Positions 16,328 through 24,600 of a stretch of DNA of 64,000 bases are shown in pieces. The notes under the pieces were generated by a model. That model saw only the letters and a program-made list of their open reading frames with translations. It was not told where the DNA came from and ran no database searches. Source of the DNA: Streptomyces sp. CB09001 (GTDB taxonomy: Bacteria; Actinomycetota; Actinomycetes; Streptomycetales; Streptomycetaceae); NCBI RefSeq assembly GCF_003369795.1, contig NZ_CP026730.1, forward strand, positions 6,873,001 to 6,937,000, read 5' to 3'. A program made the translations under genes and the position numbers. Position 1 is the stretch's first letter. Each line of letters starts with the position of its first letter.

Positions 16328-17170
16328 TCACAGGTCCGGGAAGCCAGGAGCCCACGTAAGCCCTATGCCGGCGGATCGGGCCAATGAGGACCACCGAGGG
16401 TCCATCGGCCGCTTCTCCAGCACCAGGACGGGATGCAGGCGGCGGTCGGGGTGGGCGGCCCGGAGCTGGTACGCGTAGTCGAGGACCTGTCCGATGCCCA
16501 GGTGGATCTGCTGATCCTCCCGCGCTCCCGTCAGACTCTTTACCTCGGCGATGAACACGTCTCCCCCGCGTGACCACCCCGCGTCGAACGCGGGAGCGCC
16601 CGGTGCATGAGCGTGTACGTCGATGCCTTGACCGGAAAGGTACGCGAGGAGCGCACCCACCGTCGCCTCGTGCGTGGCCGTCGCCTTGTCGAGACGGTTC
16701 AGATCGAGTGTGAGATCCCCGGACGAGCGTTGGCCCGGTCTGCGCACCCGCAGGGGGCCGCCGAGGATTTCGCTCCGGGCCGGAGCGGCCGCCACGGGGC
16801 GCACGCGCCCGGCACCCGACTTCCTCAGTTCCAGACACGGGGCAGGCCGCCGCTTGAGCAACTCAGAGAAACCGTCGGCGTCCACGACGCAGACGTGCCG
16901 TCCTCCGTTGCGTGAGGCATCGGCGTCGACAAGCTTGCTGCTGTAGGCCCGGCGGCTGTCCGTCACGACCTTGCTGGCCAGATCGCCGTAGACGACCAGG
17001 GTGATCCTTCGCGAGAAGTCGGTCTTGGCCACCGCACCACGATCCTCGGCCAGTTCCGCACAGCGCGGCCTGACCGTCCACCCGCCGTCGACGAGCACGC
17101 GCCCCGTGAAGCAGATCGTGTGGCCGGCGAGGCCGCGGACGGTTCCTTGGCACGTCCTGCCCGGTACCAC
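16328..17170 (-). CDS. BRCT domain fused to PD-(D/E)xK nuclease
   Basis: A 280-residue protein. Residues about 12-105 look like a BRCT domain (GLAGHTICFTGRVLVDG, ITLVVYGDLASKVVTDSRRA, ending VVDADGFSELL), as in NAD-dependent DNA ligase. Residues about 165-270 hold a restriction-type nuclease core: FDAGWS (D196), FIAEVKS (E209, K211) and GQVLDYAYQL (Q228), the D...ExK...Q pattern. The GTG start lies six bases after the stop of the upstream gene, so it is the last gene of the DUF262 operon. BRCT outside DNA ligases is rare in bacteria. I infer a DNA-cleaving effector guided by a BRCT that binds ends or phosphoprotein. Confidence 0.75.
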   Translation of the reverse strand: MVPGRTCQGTVRGLAGHTICFTGRVLVDGGWTVRPRCAELAEDRGAVAKTDFSRRITLVVYGDLASKVVTDSRRAYSSKLVDADASRNGGRHVCVVDADGFSELLKRRPAPCLELRKSGAGRVRPVAAAPARSEILGGPLRVRRPGQRSSGDLTLDLNRLDKATATHEATVGALLAYLSGQGIDVHAHAPGAPAFDAGWSRGGDVFIAEVKSLTGAREDQQIHLGIGQVLDYAYQLRAAHPDRRLHPVLVLEKRPMDPRWSSLARSAGIGLTWAPGFPDL

Positions 17171-17176
17171 GCCCCC

Positions 17177-17782
17177 TCAGCCGCCGTCCGAGCTCAACCA
17201 GCCGACGTGACGGAGCACGGGCACGACACGGAAGTGGGCGAAGCCTAGTACCGGCGTCTCATCGTCCTCGGCGGGGAAGAACAATGCGTGCTGGAAAGGC
17301 TTCTCGTCCTGCGGATCCTCCAGATCGACGAGCGGCAGGTTCGGACGGTCATGAGCGGGTTCCAGTGTGACGCCTTCCCGCGCCGTCAGCTCCCGCAATA
17401 CAAGCAGTCCCACCCGATCGGTGAGGTCCCACGTGGTCAGCGACTTGTTGAACCGCGGCCTGTCGCGCTCGTCGACGTACGTCAGATACACCATGATGCG
17501 GAGTTCCGGCCGTCCCGGTGTGGAAGCGACGCCCGAACGCAGCCGTTCGTGGAGATCCGACAGAGCCGAGGGCGTTTCAGGCATGACCGGAGGCCTGTGA
17601 AGCCTCAGGTCCCGTTCGCCGTTGCGCCAGTGGTTGTCGCGGATCTTGAGCGTAGGACGTCCGGGAAGGCGGAGCTCCCACTCGACGGCGCTCCCCACCG
17701 ATGTCTCGCCGGACGGTGTCGTGCCGGTTGTCGTCACTCGGCCGCTGCCGCGCGTCATTTCAAGTCCGCTCAGCACGTGCAT
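17177..17782 (-). CDS. Hypothetical protein between two nuclease genes
   Basis: A 201-residue protein. The ATG at 17782 (MHVLSGLEM) is chosen over 17797 because GGGAGG ends five bases before it. It is beta-rich, with EWELRLPGRPTLKIRDNHWR, then IMVYLTYVDERDRPRFNKSL, WDLTDRVGLLVLREL and FQHALFFPAEDDETPVLGFAHFRVV. No membrane segment or known catalytic motif is visible. It lies 33 bases after the DUF262 gene and 6 bases before the BRCT-nuclease gene, so it is an operon partner and may be a structural or adaptor subunit. Family not recognised. Confidence 0.65.
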   Translation of the reverse strand: MHVLSGLEMTRGSGRVTTTGTTPSGETSVGSAVEWELRLPGRPTLKIRDNHWRNGERDLRLHRPPVMPETPSALSDLHERLRSGVASTPGRPELRIMVYLTYVDERDRPRFNKSLTTWDLTDRVGLLVLRELTAREGVTLEPAHDRPNLPLVDLEDPQDEKPFQHALFFPAEDDETPVLGFAHFRVVPVLRHVGWLSSDGG

Positions 17783-17815
17783 GGATGCCTCCCTCATACG
17801 TGATGGTGACTTCGC

Positions 17816-20365
17816 TCACTCCCGTTGTGCCAGATCCAGTGCAGCCGTGTGCACGAACCAGTCCAGCACCCCGCAGATCTCTTCCTCGTGCTCCGCGAAC
17901 ACCCGCACGGGGAAGGACGGACGCAGTTCCAGCTTCGCCTCGGGCAGGTCGATGCCCTCGATCTTGTTGAGGCGGTTCAGCAGTTCGCGGCGCTGTTCCG
18001 TGTCGTCGAAGGGTCTGCGGTCCTTGAGGTACTGGAAGACCACCTCGACCGTTCCGCTCACCGGGTAGATCGCGACCGGCCAGACCAGATGAGGCTGGCG
18101 ACTGGTTCCCGCGTCCAGCATCGGGAAGCAGCTCGTCTCCTCGTGCCTGCCGTAGGTGACGTGACCGCCTTGCAGGCGCCAGAAGTCGAGGGTGCCCAGG
18201 ACCCCGGCCGAAGTCTGCGGCCAGTGCTCCTGCAGCTGCGCGCGGAAGCGCTCGGCCGCCGCCGCGTTCTCCCCGTCGGGAAGCGGGTCGAGCGACGCGG
18301 GCTGCGTGACGTCCTTGCCGAGCAAGGTCGCCAGCTCCGCCGCGGTCAGGCGCTGCGAACCGTGGGCCCGGCCCGACGGGTCGAACCTCACGCCTTCACC
18401 CGTCAGCAGTTCCTGCGGCGGCTGCCGGTCACTGCCCTCTGCCCAGCGGAACGCCGCGGAGATCCTGCCATCCGCGGTGAGGACCCGGTAGGCCCCGATG
18501 ACCGTGGGGTTGGAACCCAGGTACGTACCTACCGGAACGGGGTGGCTGCCGATCAACTCGGCGACATCGCCGTACGTCGTCCACGTGCCGCTCGGCATCC
18601 CCACCAGGGCCGCCCGCAGCTCGGCCCAGCCCGGCCACTCCTCTCCGGCCGGCTTGACCCCGCCGATCGGCCCGGGCCACAGGCCCACCGCCCGCTCCGT
18701 CAGACGGTCGGCGCGGGCCAGGATCTCGGCCTTGCCCCAGCGCCGTTCCGCGGCGATCTCCTGGTTCATGCGCAGGGCACTCGAGTCGAGGAGCTGCTGC
18801 TTGCGCTCGAACGGGCTGTTGGACAGCTTCGCGTTGTCCCCGGTGAGAGTGAGATTGCCCAGGGTGTGCACCAGCAGATCGTGCAGTTCCTGAGGCGTCT
18901 GGTTCGGCTCGGTCTCGTCGGCGAGCAGGTCGAACCACGAGGCTGCCGGTCGCTGCGGTAGTACGTGCTCGACGCTCAGGTTCGCCTTGACGAAGTCCAC
19001 GGGCTCGGTGGAGCCGTGACTCTCCTCCAGGCGGCGCAGGATGTAACTCCGCTGCGGGGGGCGGCCACTCCAGTAGAAGGGCTTGCTGCGGATCGCTTCG
19101 CGCAGTTCCTCGTCGCTCGGCCAGCGGCGGCGTCGGCCGGACAGGAACCGCCGGACCGCCTCGGCGGCGGGACGGTCCGTCTCCAGTTCCTTGGGGGCCT
19201 CCATGAAGATGCGGTTGAGGCCGGTGGTCGATGTCTGGCAGACGAGGCGCCGCACCAGGTAGGACTCGACGTACTTCAACGCCTCCGCCGCGTCGTCGGA
19301 CGTCGTGCTTCCACCGTCGACGAGGTCCAGCAGGTGAAGGGCGAGCGGGTAGTGGGTCTGGCCGCCCCATGCGGCGAGGCGCTCCAGTACGGCGCGCAGC
19401 GCGGGCGACCGCTCACGCCGGGGCTCGATGATGCGGAGGAACCGGCGTCCGCGTTCCGCGAGTTGCGCGACTTCGCGCTGCAGCGCGTCCTCGTCGCCGG
19501 TCAACGGCTGAAGCCGCTTCTGCTGCTCCCGGTAGATCTCGCTCTGCTTGGTCTTGTGGTGGCCGCGCACCACCAGGTCGAGCCAGACGAGGAGTTCGAG
19601 GTTCTTGGGGCCGAGCGTCTGCTGCATGGGCAGCCACAGCTCCTGGTAGACCCGCTCGCCCTGCTTGGGCAGGAGCATGAACACGTAGTTGCGCAGCAGG
19701 TCGCTCTGGCTGAGCCCGACTCCCGTGTTGTTGATCGACTCGAAGATTCGGTAGACGTTGTCACCGGGCTCGGCTGTGATCTCCACGATCGACAGGAGGT
19801 CCTTGAGGACGGTCTCGACCGTCGTGATCCACCGGTCGTCGTCCGCAGCCTCCCGGCCCTCGGCCAGTGCGCCGAGGAAGAACCGGTAGGCGGCACCGAT
19901 GTTGTCACCACCGCCGGCTTCGGCGCGGGACTGGACACAGGCCGTGTAGGCCTCGCGGTCGGCCTGTGTCGGCAGCAGGCGGTAGTGGTCGAGGCCCTCG
20001 TGGAACTCGTTCACCAGAGTCTGCCGGTGCACCCGGTCCACACCGCGCGCGTCACCGGTCTCCCTGAGATGGTCGCGCAACGCGGTGAACGCCAGCATCA
20101 GCGTCGTCATCCGCTGCTGTCCGTCCACGACCAGCCACCGCTGGACACCGCCGGCCTGGAGTTGGCCGGGGGCGAGTACCACGGAGCCCAGGAAGTGCGG
20201 CGCGGTGGCCTCCCCCGAAAGATGTTGGTCGACGAGCTCGCCGACGTCCTCCCACAGTCGCTTCAGCTGTTCCCTGCCCCAGCTGTACGTGCGTTGGTAG
20301 AGCGGAACCTGAAACTGCTTGTCACCCTGGACGAGCTTGAGGAAGGTGATCTCCTGCGCGCGCAT
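17816..20365 (-). CDS. GmrSD-type DUF262/DUF1524 restriction enzyme with ATL-like domain
   Basis: An 849-residue protein (ATG 20365, AGGAAAGGAAG upstream). The N-terminal DUF262 part shows PLYQRTYSW (21-29) and VVDGQQRMTTL (80-90), the GmrS-like NTP-binding motif. DUF1524 (GmrD-like His-Me nuclease) is seen near residue 463 (NLSVEHVLPQ) and in LGNLTLTGDNAKLSN. Residues about 575-670 resemble an O6-alkylguanine transferase-like protein: GTWTTYGDVAELIGS, AYRVLTADGRIS, ELLTGEGVRFD. The active Cys of MGMT (PCHR) is replaced by AYRV. A further C-terminal unit (VEVVFQYLKDRRPFDD...PVRVFAEHEEE) is unassigned. GmrSD enzymes cut modified phage DNA; the ATL part could read alkylated or otherwise modified bases. 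Confidence 0.85.
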   Translation of the reverse strand: MRAQEITFLKLVQGDKQFQVPLYQRTYSWGREQLKRLWEDVGELVDQHLSGEATAPHFLGSVVLAPGQLQAGGVQRWLVVDGQQRMTTLMLAFTALRDHLRETGDARGVDRVHRQTLVNEFHEGLDHYRLLPTQADREAYTACVQSRAEAGGGDNIGAAYRFFLGALAEGREAADDDRWITTVETVLKDLLSIVEITAEPGDNVYRIFESINNTGVGLSQSDLLRNYVFMLLPKQGERVYQELWLPMQQTLGPKNLELLVWLDLVVRGHHKTKQSEIYREQQKRLQPLTGDEDALQREVAQLAERGRRFLRIIEPRRERSPALRAVLERLAAWGGQTHYPLALHLLDLVDGGSTTSDDAAEALKYVESYLVRRLVCQTSTTGLNRIFMEAPKELETDRPAAEAVRRFLSGRRRRWPSDEELREAIRSKPFYWSGRPPQRSYILRRLEESHGSTEPVDFVKANLSVEHVLPQRPAASWFDLLADETEPNQTPQELHDLLVHTLGNLTLTGDNAKLSNSPFERKQQLLDSSALRMNQEIAAERRWGKAEILARADRLTERAVGLWPGPIGGVKPAGEEWPGWAELRAALVGMPSGTWTTYGDVAELIGSHPVPVGTYLGSNPTVIGAYRVLTADGRISAAFRWAEGSDRQPPQELLTGEGVRFDPSGRAHGSQRLTAAELATLLGKDVTQPASLDPLPDGENAAAAERFRAQLQEHWPQTSAGVLGTLDFWRLQGGHVTYGRHEETSCFPMLDAGTSRQPHLVWPVAIYPVSGTVEVVFQYLKDRRPFDDTEQRRELLNRLNKIEGIDLPEAKLELRPSFPVRVFAEHEEEICGVLDWFVHTAALDLAQRE

Positions 20366-20448
20366 GCGCTTCCTTTCCTGGGCCGGATGGGCGCGGTCTG
20401 ACGGCTTGTCCGACGGTCTTCAGGCCCTCGCGGGTCCCGTCAATCTAC

Positions 20449-20465
20449 AGTGAACTCTGTCAACG
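20449..20465 (-). promoter_or_regulatory. Island element upstream of DUF262 gene (copy c)
   Basis: The plus strand reads AGTGAACTCTGTCAACG. Toward the gene it reads TTGACAGAGTTCACTGTAGATT, giving a good -35-like TTGACA and a TAGATT only 10 bases on, so the element probably marks an operator rather than a standard promoter. It lies 84 bases upstream of the DUF262 start and is the only copy in a co-directional gap. Confidence 0.6.
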
Positions 20466-20484
20466 ACGTTCAGGTTCTGACTAC

Positions 20485-21333
20485 TTACGACTGACGGAGC
20501 ACTCCGTGTGCCGAGACTGCGGTCGTCTGCTTGGTGATCCGGGGCATGGTCTCGTTGGGGGACCGGCACAGCAGCTTGATGGGCCTGTCCTCGGCCCACG
20601 CGTTCCACGCCTTGAGGTAGTAGAGCAGGTGCTCACGTGAGTCGTCGCGGCGTCGGTGGCTCTTGCCCGTGGCGAGGCTGAGCATCGTGTTGCGCAGGGT
20701 CAGGCGGGGGTCGCCGGGCTCGAGTCGTGCACCGGTGACGATTCCTTCCTTCCAGGAGGTCTGTTCGATGTCAGGCCGGGCTTCGGTGGTCACGTACCAG
20801 CCGATGGTCGCGGCTGTGACGGTGATGCGGCAGGCACGGTTGAGCGCGATGCCGTGCTGCAGGGCGTCACGGACGCCGGGGTGCTGGTCGAGCATGGTCA
20901 GCAGTTGATCGTTGCTCGTCACGGACGAACCGCCGCTCCAGGCCGAGTTGGGTGCGTTCAGATACAGGTGGAGGCCACGCAGGGCGGCCGCCAGGTGGGT
21001 CGAGTTGGCCTCTCCCACGAGCGCGAGGGCATCCCGGCCGGTGCGCTTGCGTCCGGTGTCCATCACCGTGAAGGAACTGCGCGGGACACCGTGGGTGACG
21101 GTCAGGGGCACCGTCATTCCCGCTTTGGCGATGGCCGCCAGGCGGTGCTGTCCGTCGATCAGTACGCCGTCTTCGTCGAATGCGATGCCCTGGTGGGTCA
21201 GCTGCCACTCGCCTCGCTGGATCCTGCCGGCCAATTGCTGAACGGCGCTCTTGCTGAGGGGCCGGTTGCTGGTGTTGCGGGTGAGCCACTCTGCTGCCAA
21301 CTCGGGACTGACCTGGAGCACTTCCATGTGCAT
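20485..21333 (-). CDS. ParB-like (DGQHR) protein
   Basis: A 282-residue protein whose N-terminal part is a ParB/Srx-like fold: SKSAVQQLAGRIQRGEWQ then FDEDGVLIDGQHRLAAIAKAG, the DGQHR motif. ATG 21333 is preferred over 21399 because AGGGAGG precedes it and the longer start overlaps the promoter. The C-terminal part is helical and unassigned (LLYYLKAWNAWAEDRP near the end). DGQHR proteins are frequent in defence and mobile islands, and the fold is related to DUF262; the next gene downstream is a DUF262 enzyme. The exact activity is unknown. Confidence 0.7.
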   Translation of the reverse strand: MHMEVLQVSPELAAEWLTRNTSNRPLSKSAVQQLAGRIQRGEWQLTHQGIAFDEDGVLIDGQHRLAAIAKAGMTVPLTVTHGVPRSSFTVMDTGRKRTGRDALALVGEANSTHLAAALRGLHLYLNAPNSAWSGGSSVTSNDQLLTMLDQHPGVRDALQHGIALNRACRITVTAATIGWYVTTEARPDIEQTSWKEGIVTGARLEPGDPRLTLRNTMLSLATGKSHRRRDDSREHLLYYLKAWNAWAEDRPIKLLCRSPNETMPRITKQTTAVSAHGVLRQS

Positions 21334-21409
21334 GATGTGCGGCCTCCCTCTCTTGTGTGCGGGGCACGAGCTCGTGTGGGTGACGCTCACCGTCATCATG
21401 GAGTATTGC

Positions 21410-21426
21410 TGTGAACAGAGTCAACG
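21410..21426 (-). promoter_or_regulatory. Island element (copy d)
   Basis: The plus strand reads TGTGAACAGAGTCAACG. Toward the ParB-like gene it reads TTGACTCTGTTCACAGCAATACT, so the element directly precedes the -10-like AATACT, placing it over the RNA polymerase contact region. Confidence 0.65.
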
Positions 21427-21517
21427 GAGTAGTCTTTTTGTCATCGAAGTTTCGATGCGATTGTGTGGGGGGTTGCCCGGCAGGTCTCGTGCAATCGACC
21501 CCGCTGATACGCTCGCC

Positions 21518-21534
21518 CGTGTGCTCAGTTCACA
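21518..21534 (+). promoter_or_regulatory. Island element (copy e)
   Basis: The minus strand reads TGTGAACTGAGCACACG; toward the helicase it is CGTGTGCTCAGTTCACA followed by TACGCA. It sits 106 bases upstream of the helicase GTG, mirror-imaged to copy d. Confidence 0.65.
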
Positions 21535-21639
21535 TACGCAAGGCGTGCTGGGGTGGGCGTCGTGTGCGCACTCGGGTGGCCGGGGCGGGATGACATCAAG
21601 TAGCCACCCATGTGGCCCTGAACAGCAGGGGGGTGGCGC

Positions 21640-24600
21640 GTGAGCCAGGGTGAGAGTGGCCTCGGTGACGGTGTGTGGCCGGTCGGCTCGGACTTTCAGT
21701 ACGGCGACGGGTTGCACGTCCGCGTCGACGACGTGGTGCCGTACGAGCTGGTCGATCCGGAGGAGTCGGACGGGTACCGACAGGGCGACGACCTCGTCCG
21801 GTGCACGCTCTGTCTGAGCAACGGCACCGCCCGGCCCATCGACGTCGACGACATCACCCTGCTGGTGCGCGGCGGGCCGTACGGCAAAACGGGACGACAG
21901 GTACAGGACTACCGCGGCGACCTGCTCGACGGGGGCCTCGAGGGCGTCCTGCGCAAGGGCCGCCGAGCCTCCGTGACCTGGGCCTACAGCATCCCGGCCG
22001 GCACCGCCGCGGAGCTGGACATCGAGGTGAGGTTCCCTTACTCGCACGGCCGCGAGAGCGTCACCTTCACTACGGCGCGGGCCGCGGCGTCCGCACCGGT
22101 CGAGTCCCCCGCGGCGTCCACGCGTACGGCGCCGGGGCTGCTTCCGGACCAGGGGGCACTGTTCGGCGAGCAGCAGCCGTCCCTGTTCACCGACACGGAG
22201 CCGGAGCCGGGGCCTCGAGACGGCCGTGACGGCCTCATCGGCGTGGAGGGAGGCCAGGCCCCAGGCCGACCAGTGCTCGGGGCCGTACCGGCACAGCCCA
22301 CGGGGTCCGACCGGCCGAGTGCGCCCACCGTGGCGCCGCCGACCGGGCCGCCGACGGCCGCCGCGTCGCCCCGGCGCCAGGAGCTCTCCCCCGACGAGCT
22401 CGACGCGGCCCGTGTCCGCCAGATCTTCCGGTTCCTCGCCGAGGCCGAGGAGTCGAAGGCTCGGCCCGTCCGCACGCTCGACGGTGCCGCCGGCACCGTG
22501 TGGTTCGAGGAACTGCCCGACGCGCCCGAGGTCGCCGTGATGCTCGACGGTGCTCTCGGTACCGACGTACCGGCCTGGCTGACCCTCGGGCGCCCCGAAC
22601 GCGAGGACGCCCCGCATCCCAAGCCCCTGCTCGCGCCCTGGATCGACGAGACCCGTGTCCGGGACTTCAAGCAGACGCGCGCCCCGCATCTGCGCCGCAG
22701 GATCGAGCCCGAATTCCCCGACTGGTCCCGGGGGATCCCGCTCGACAAGACGTACCACGAGCTCGACGACCACCCGAAGCGGGAGAAGATCGAGAAACTC
22801 TACGCCGCCTGGGAACAGGAGTGGCTGGCCTGGGCCGAGCGGCGGCGCGCCATCGACCCCGTCGTAAAACTGTACGACCGGCTGCACAAGATGCACGAGG
22901 ACGCCGCCAACCTGGGTGAGGCCTACGAACTCGTCCTCGGGCTCGGCCGGCTCACCTGGCAGACGACCGCAGGCCAGCGCGTGGAACGCCACCTCGTCAC
23001 CCATCGGGCCGCCATCCACCTCGACCCGGCCACCGGTACCCTCACCGCGGCCCCCGACCCGACCGGTCTGGGCCTGGAACTGGAAGAGGGCATGCTGGAG
23101 GGGGCCCAGCACGTGCCCGGGCCCGTGCGGGAACAGATCGTCGGCGTCCTGGAGGAGGGCTCCGACGTCACCGACCCGGCTCACCTGGACGCCATACACA
23201 CCGCCCTGCGCAGCTGGACCAACGCGGCGCACAGCGCCGGGAATTACGCTCCGACCGTTGAACGCGCCCGGCCGCGCACGCTCGACGTGCCCCAGGTGGG
23301 ACTCACGCCCGCACTCGTCCTGCGGGAGCGCAACCGCCGCTCGACGATGGACGCACTCAAGGCCATCGCGCGGCAGATCGACGCCGGTACCCCTCCCACC
23401 GAGCTGCTCGGTTACATCGCGGGCCGCGACGGGGCGCTGACCGCCGCCGACCTCGCGGCTGCCGAGGACGCCGGCGCGGACGCGGGCACCGGCGAGATGT
23501 ACTTCGCGCTGCCGGCCAACGAGGAGCAGCGCACCATCGCCAAACGGTTGCGTGCCAACCGGCTCGTCGTGGTGCAGGGCCCGCCCGGCACCGGCAAGAC
23601 GCACACCATCGCCAACCTGGTCACGGACCTGCTCGCCCAGGGCAAGCGGGTCCTCATCACCAGCCACACCCCGCGCGCCCTGCGCGTCCTGCGGGACAAG
23701 CTGCCCGAGAGCATCCGCGACCTGTGCGTGAGCCGCACCGAGGACGGCGCGGCCGCCCAGCGGGAGCTCGAGGCGTCCGTGCAGAGGATCCTCAGCGAGT
23801 ACGCCGGGTACGACCCCAAGGCCTCGCAGAGCGAGATCCGTACGCTCCAGGCACGGCTCGTCGCGGCCCGGTCGGCCCAGCAGGCCATGCTGCGCGACCT
23901 CGCCGTACTGCGTGAGCAGGAGACCCACCGCTTCGACGCGGAGATCGGTGACTACACCGGCAGCCTCCAGGAGATCGCCGAGCGCCTCACGGCCGAGACG
24001 GAGCGGTACGACTGGCTCGGGCAGGTCCCCCAGGAACAGCCCTCCCTGACCGCCGACGACACACTGAGGCTGCTGCGGGCCACGCGTGCCTTCACGCCAC
24101 ACCACCGGGCCCTCGCGGCCGAAGTGCCCGGCTCCTCCGAGCTGCCCGGTCCGGGTGACTTCGAAGAAGCCGTCACGGTCGTGCGTTCCGCGAACGAGGC
24201 CCACGAGGCGGTACGGCAGGACCCGCCGAGCCAGCAGTACGACGCGGCCGTGCGGGGTCTGAGCGAGGCCGAACAGCAGCGGCTGACGACGGCTCTCGAC
24301 ACGTTCTCCGCCGCCAGGGCCCGTGCCACGTCCCTCGCGGCCGCCGCCGGCGAGTGGGCCGGGGCACTCCTGGGAGAGGTGACGGCCGGGCAGGACTGGC
24401 AGACGCGCAGCCGGCACGCCGCAGTCACCGACGCCCTCGCGGCCCTCGACGCCTCGCTCGCCACGCTGGGGACGGCGATGGTCAGCGGTCTGGAGCAGTA
24501 CGACCCGGCCATCGCACTCGGCCAGGCCACCACCCTGCACGACGGCCTCGTCCAGGGACAGAAGCTGCGCGGACCGCTCGGTACCCGCTCGAAGCTCGCC

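Larger units (their letters stand above)
21334..21639. promoter_or_regulatory. Divergent promoter region ParB-like / SF1 helicase
   Basis: This 306-base gap holds two copies of the island element in opposite orientation (21410-21426 and 21518-21534), one serving each side. Minus-strand AATACT just after copy d is a plausible -10 for the ParB-like gene. No coding sequence is evident. Confidence 0.65.
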
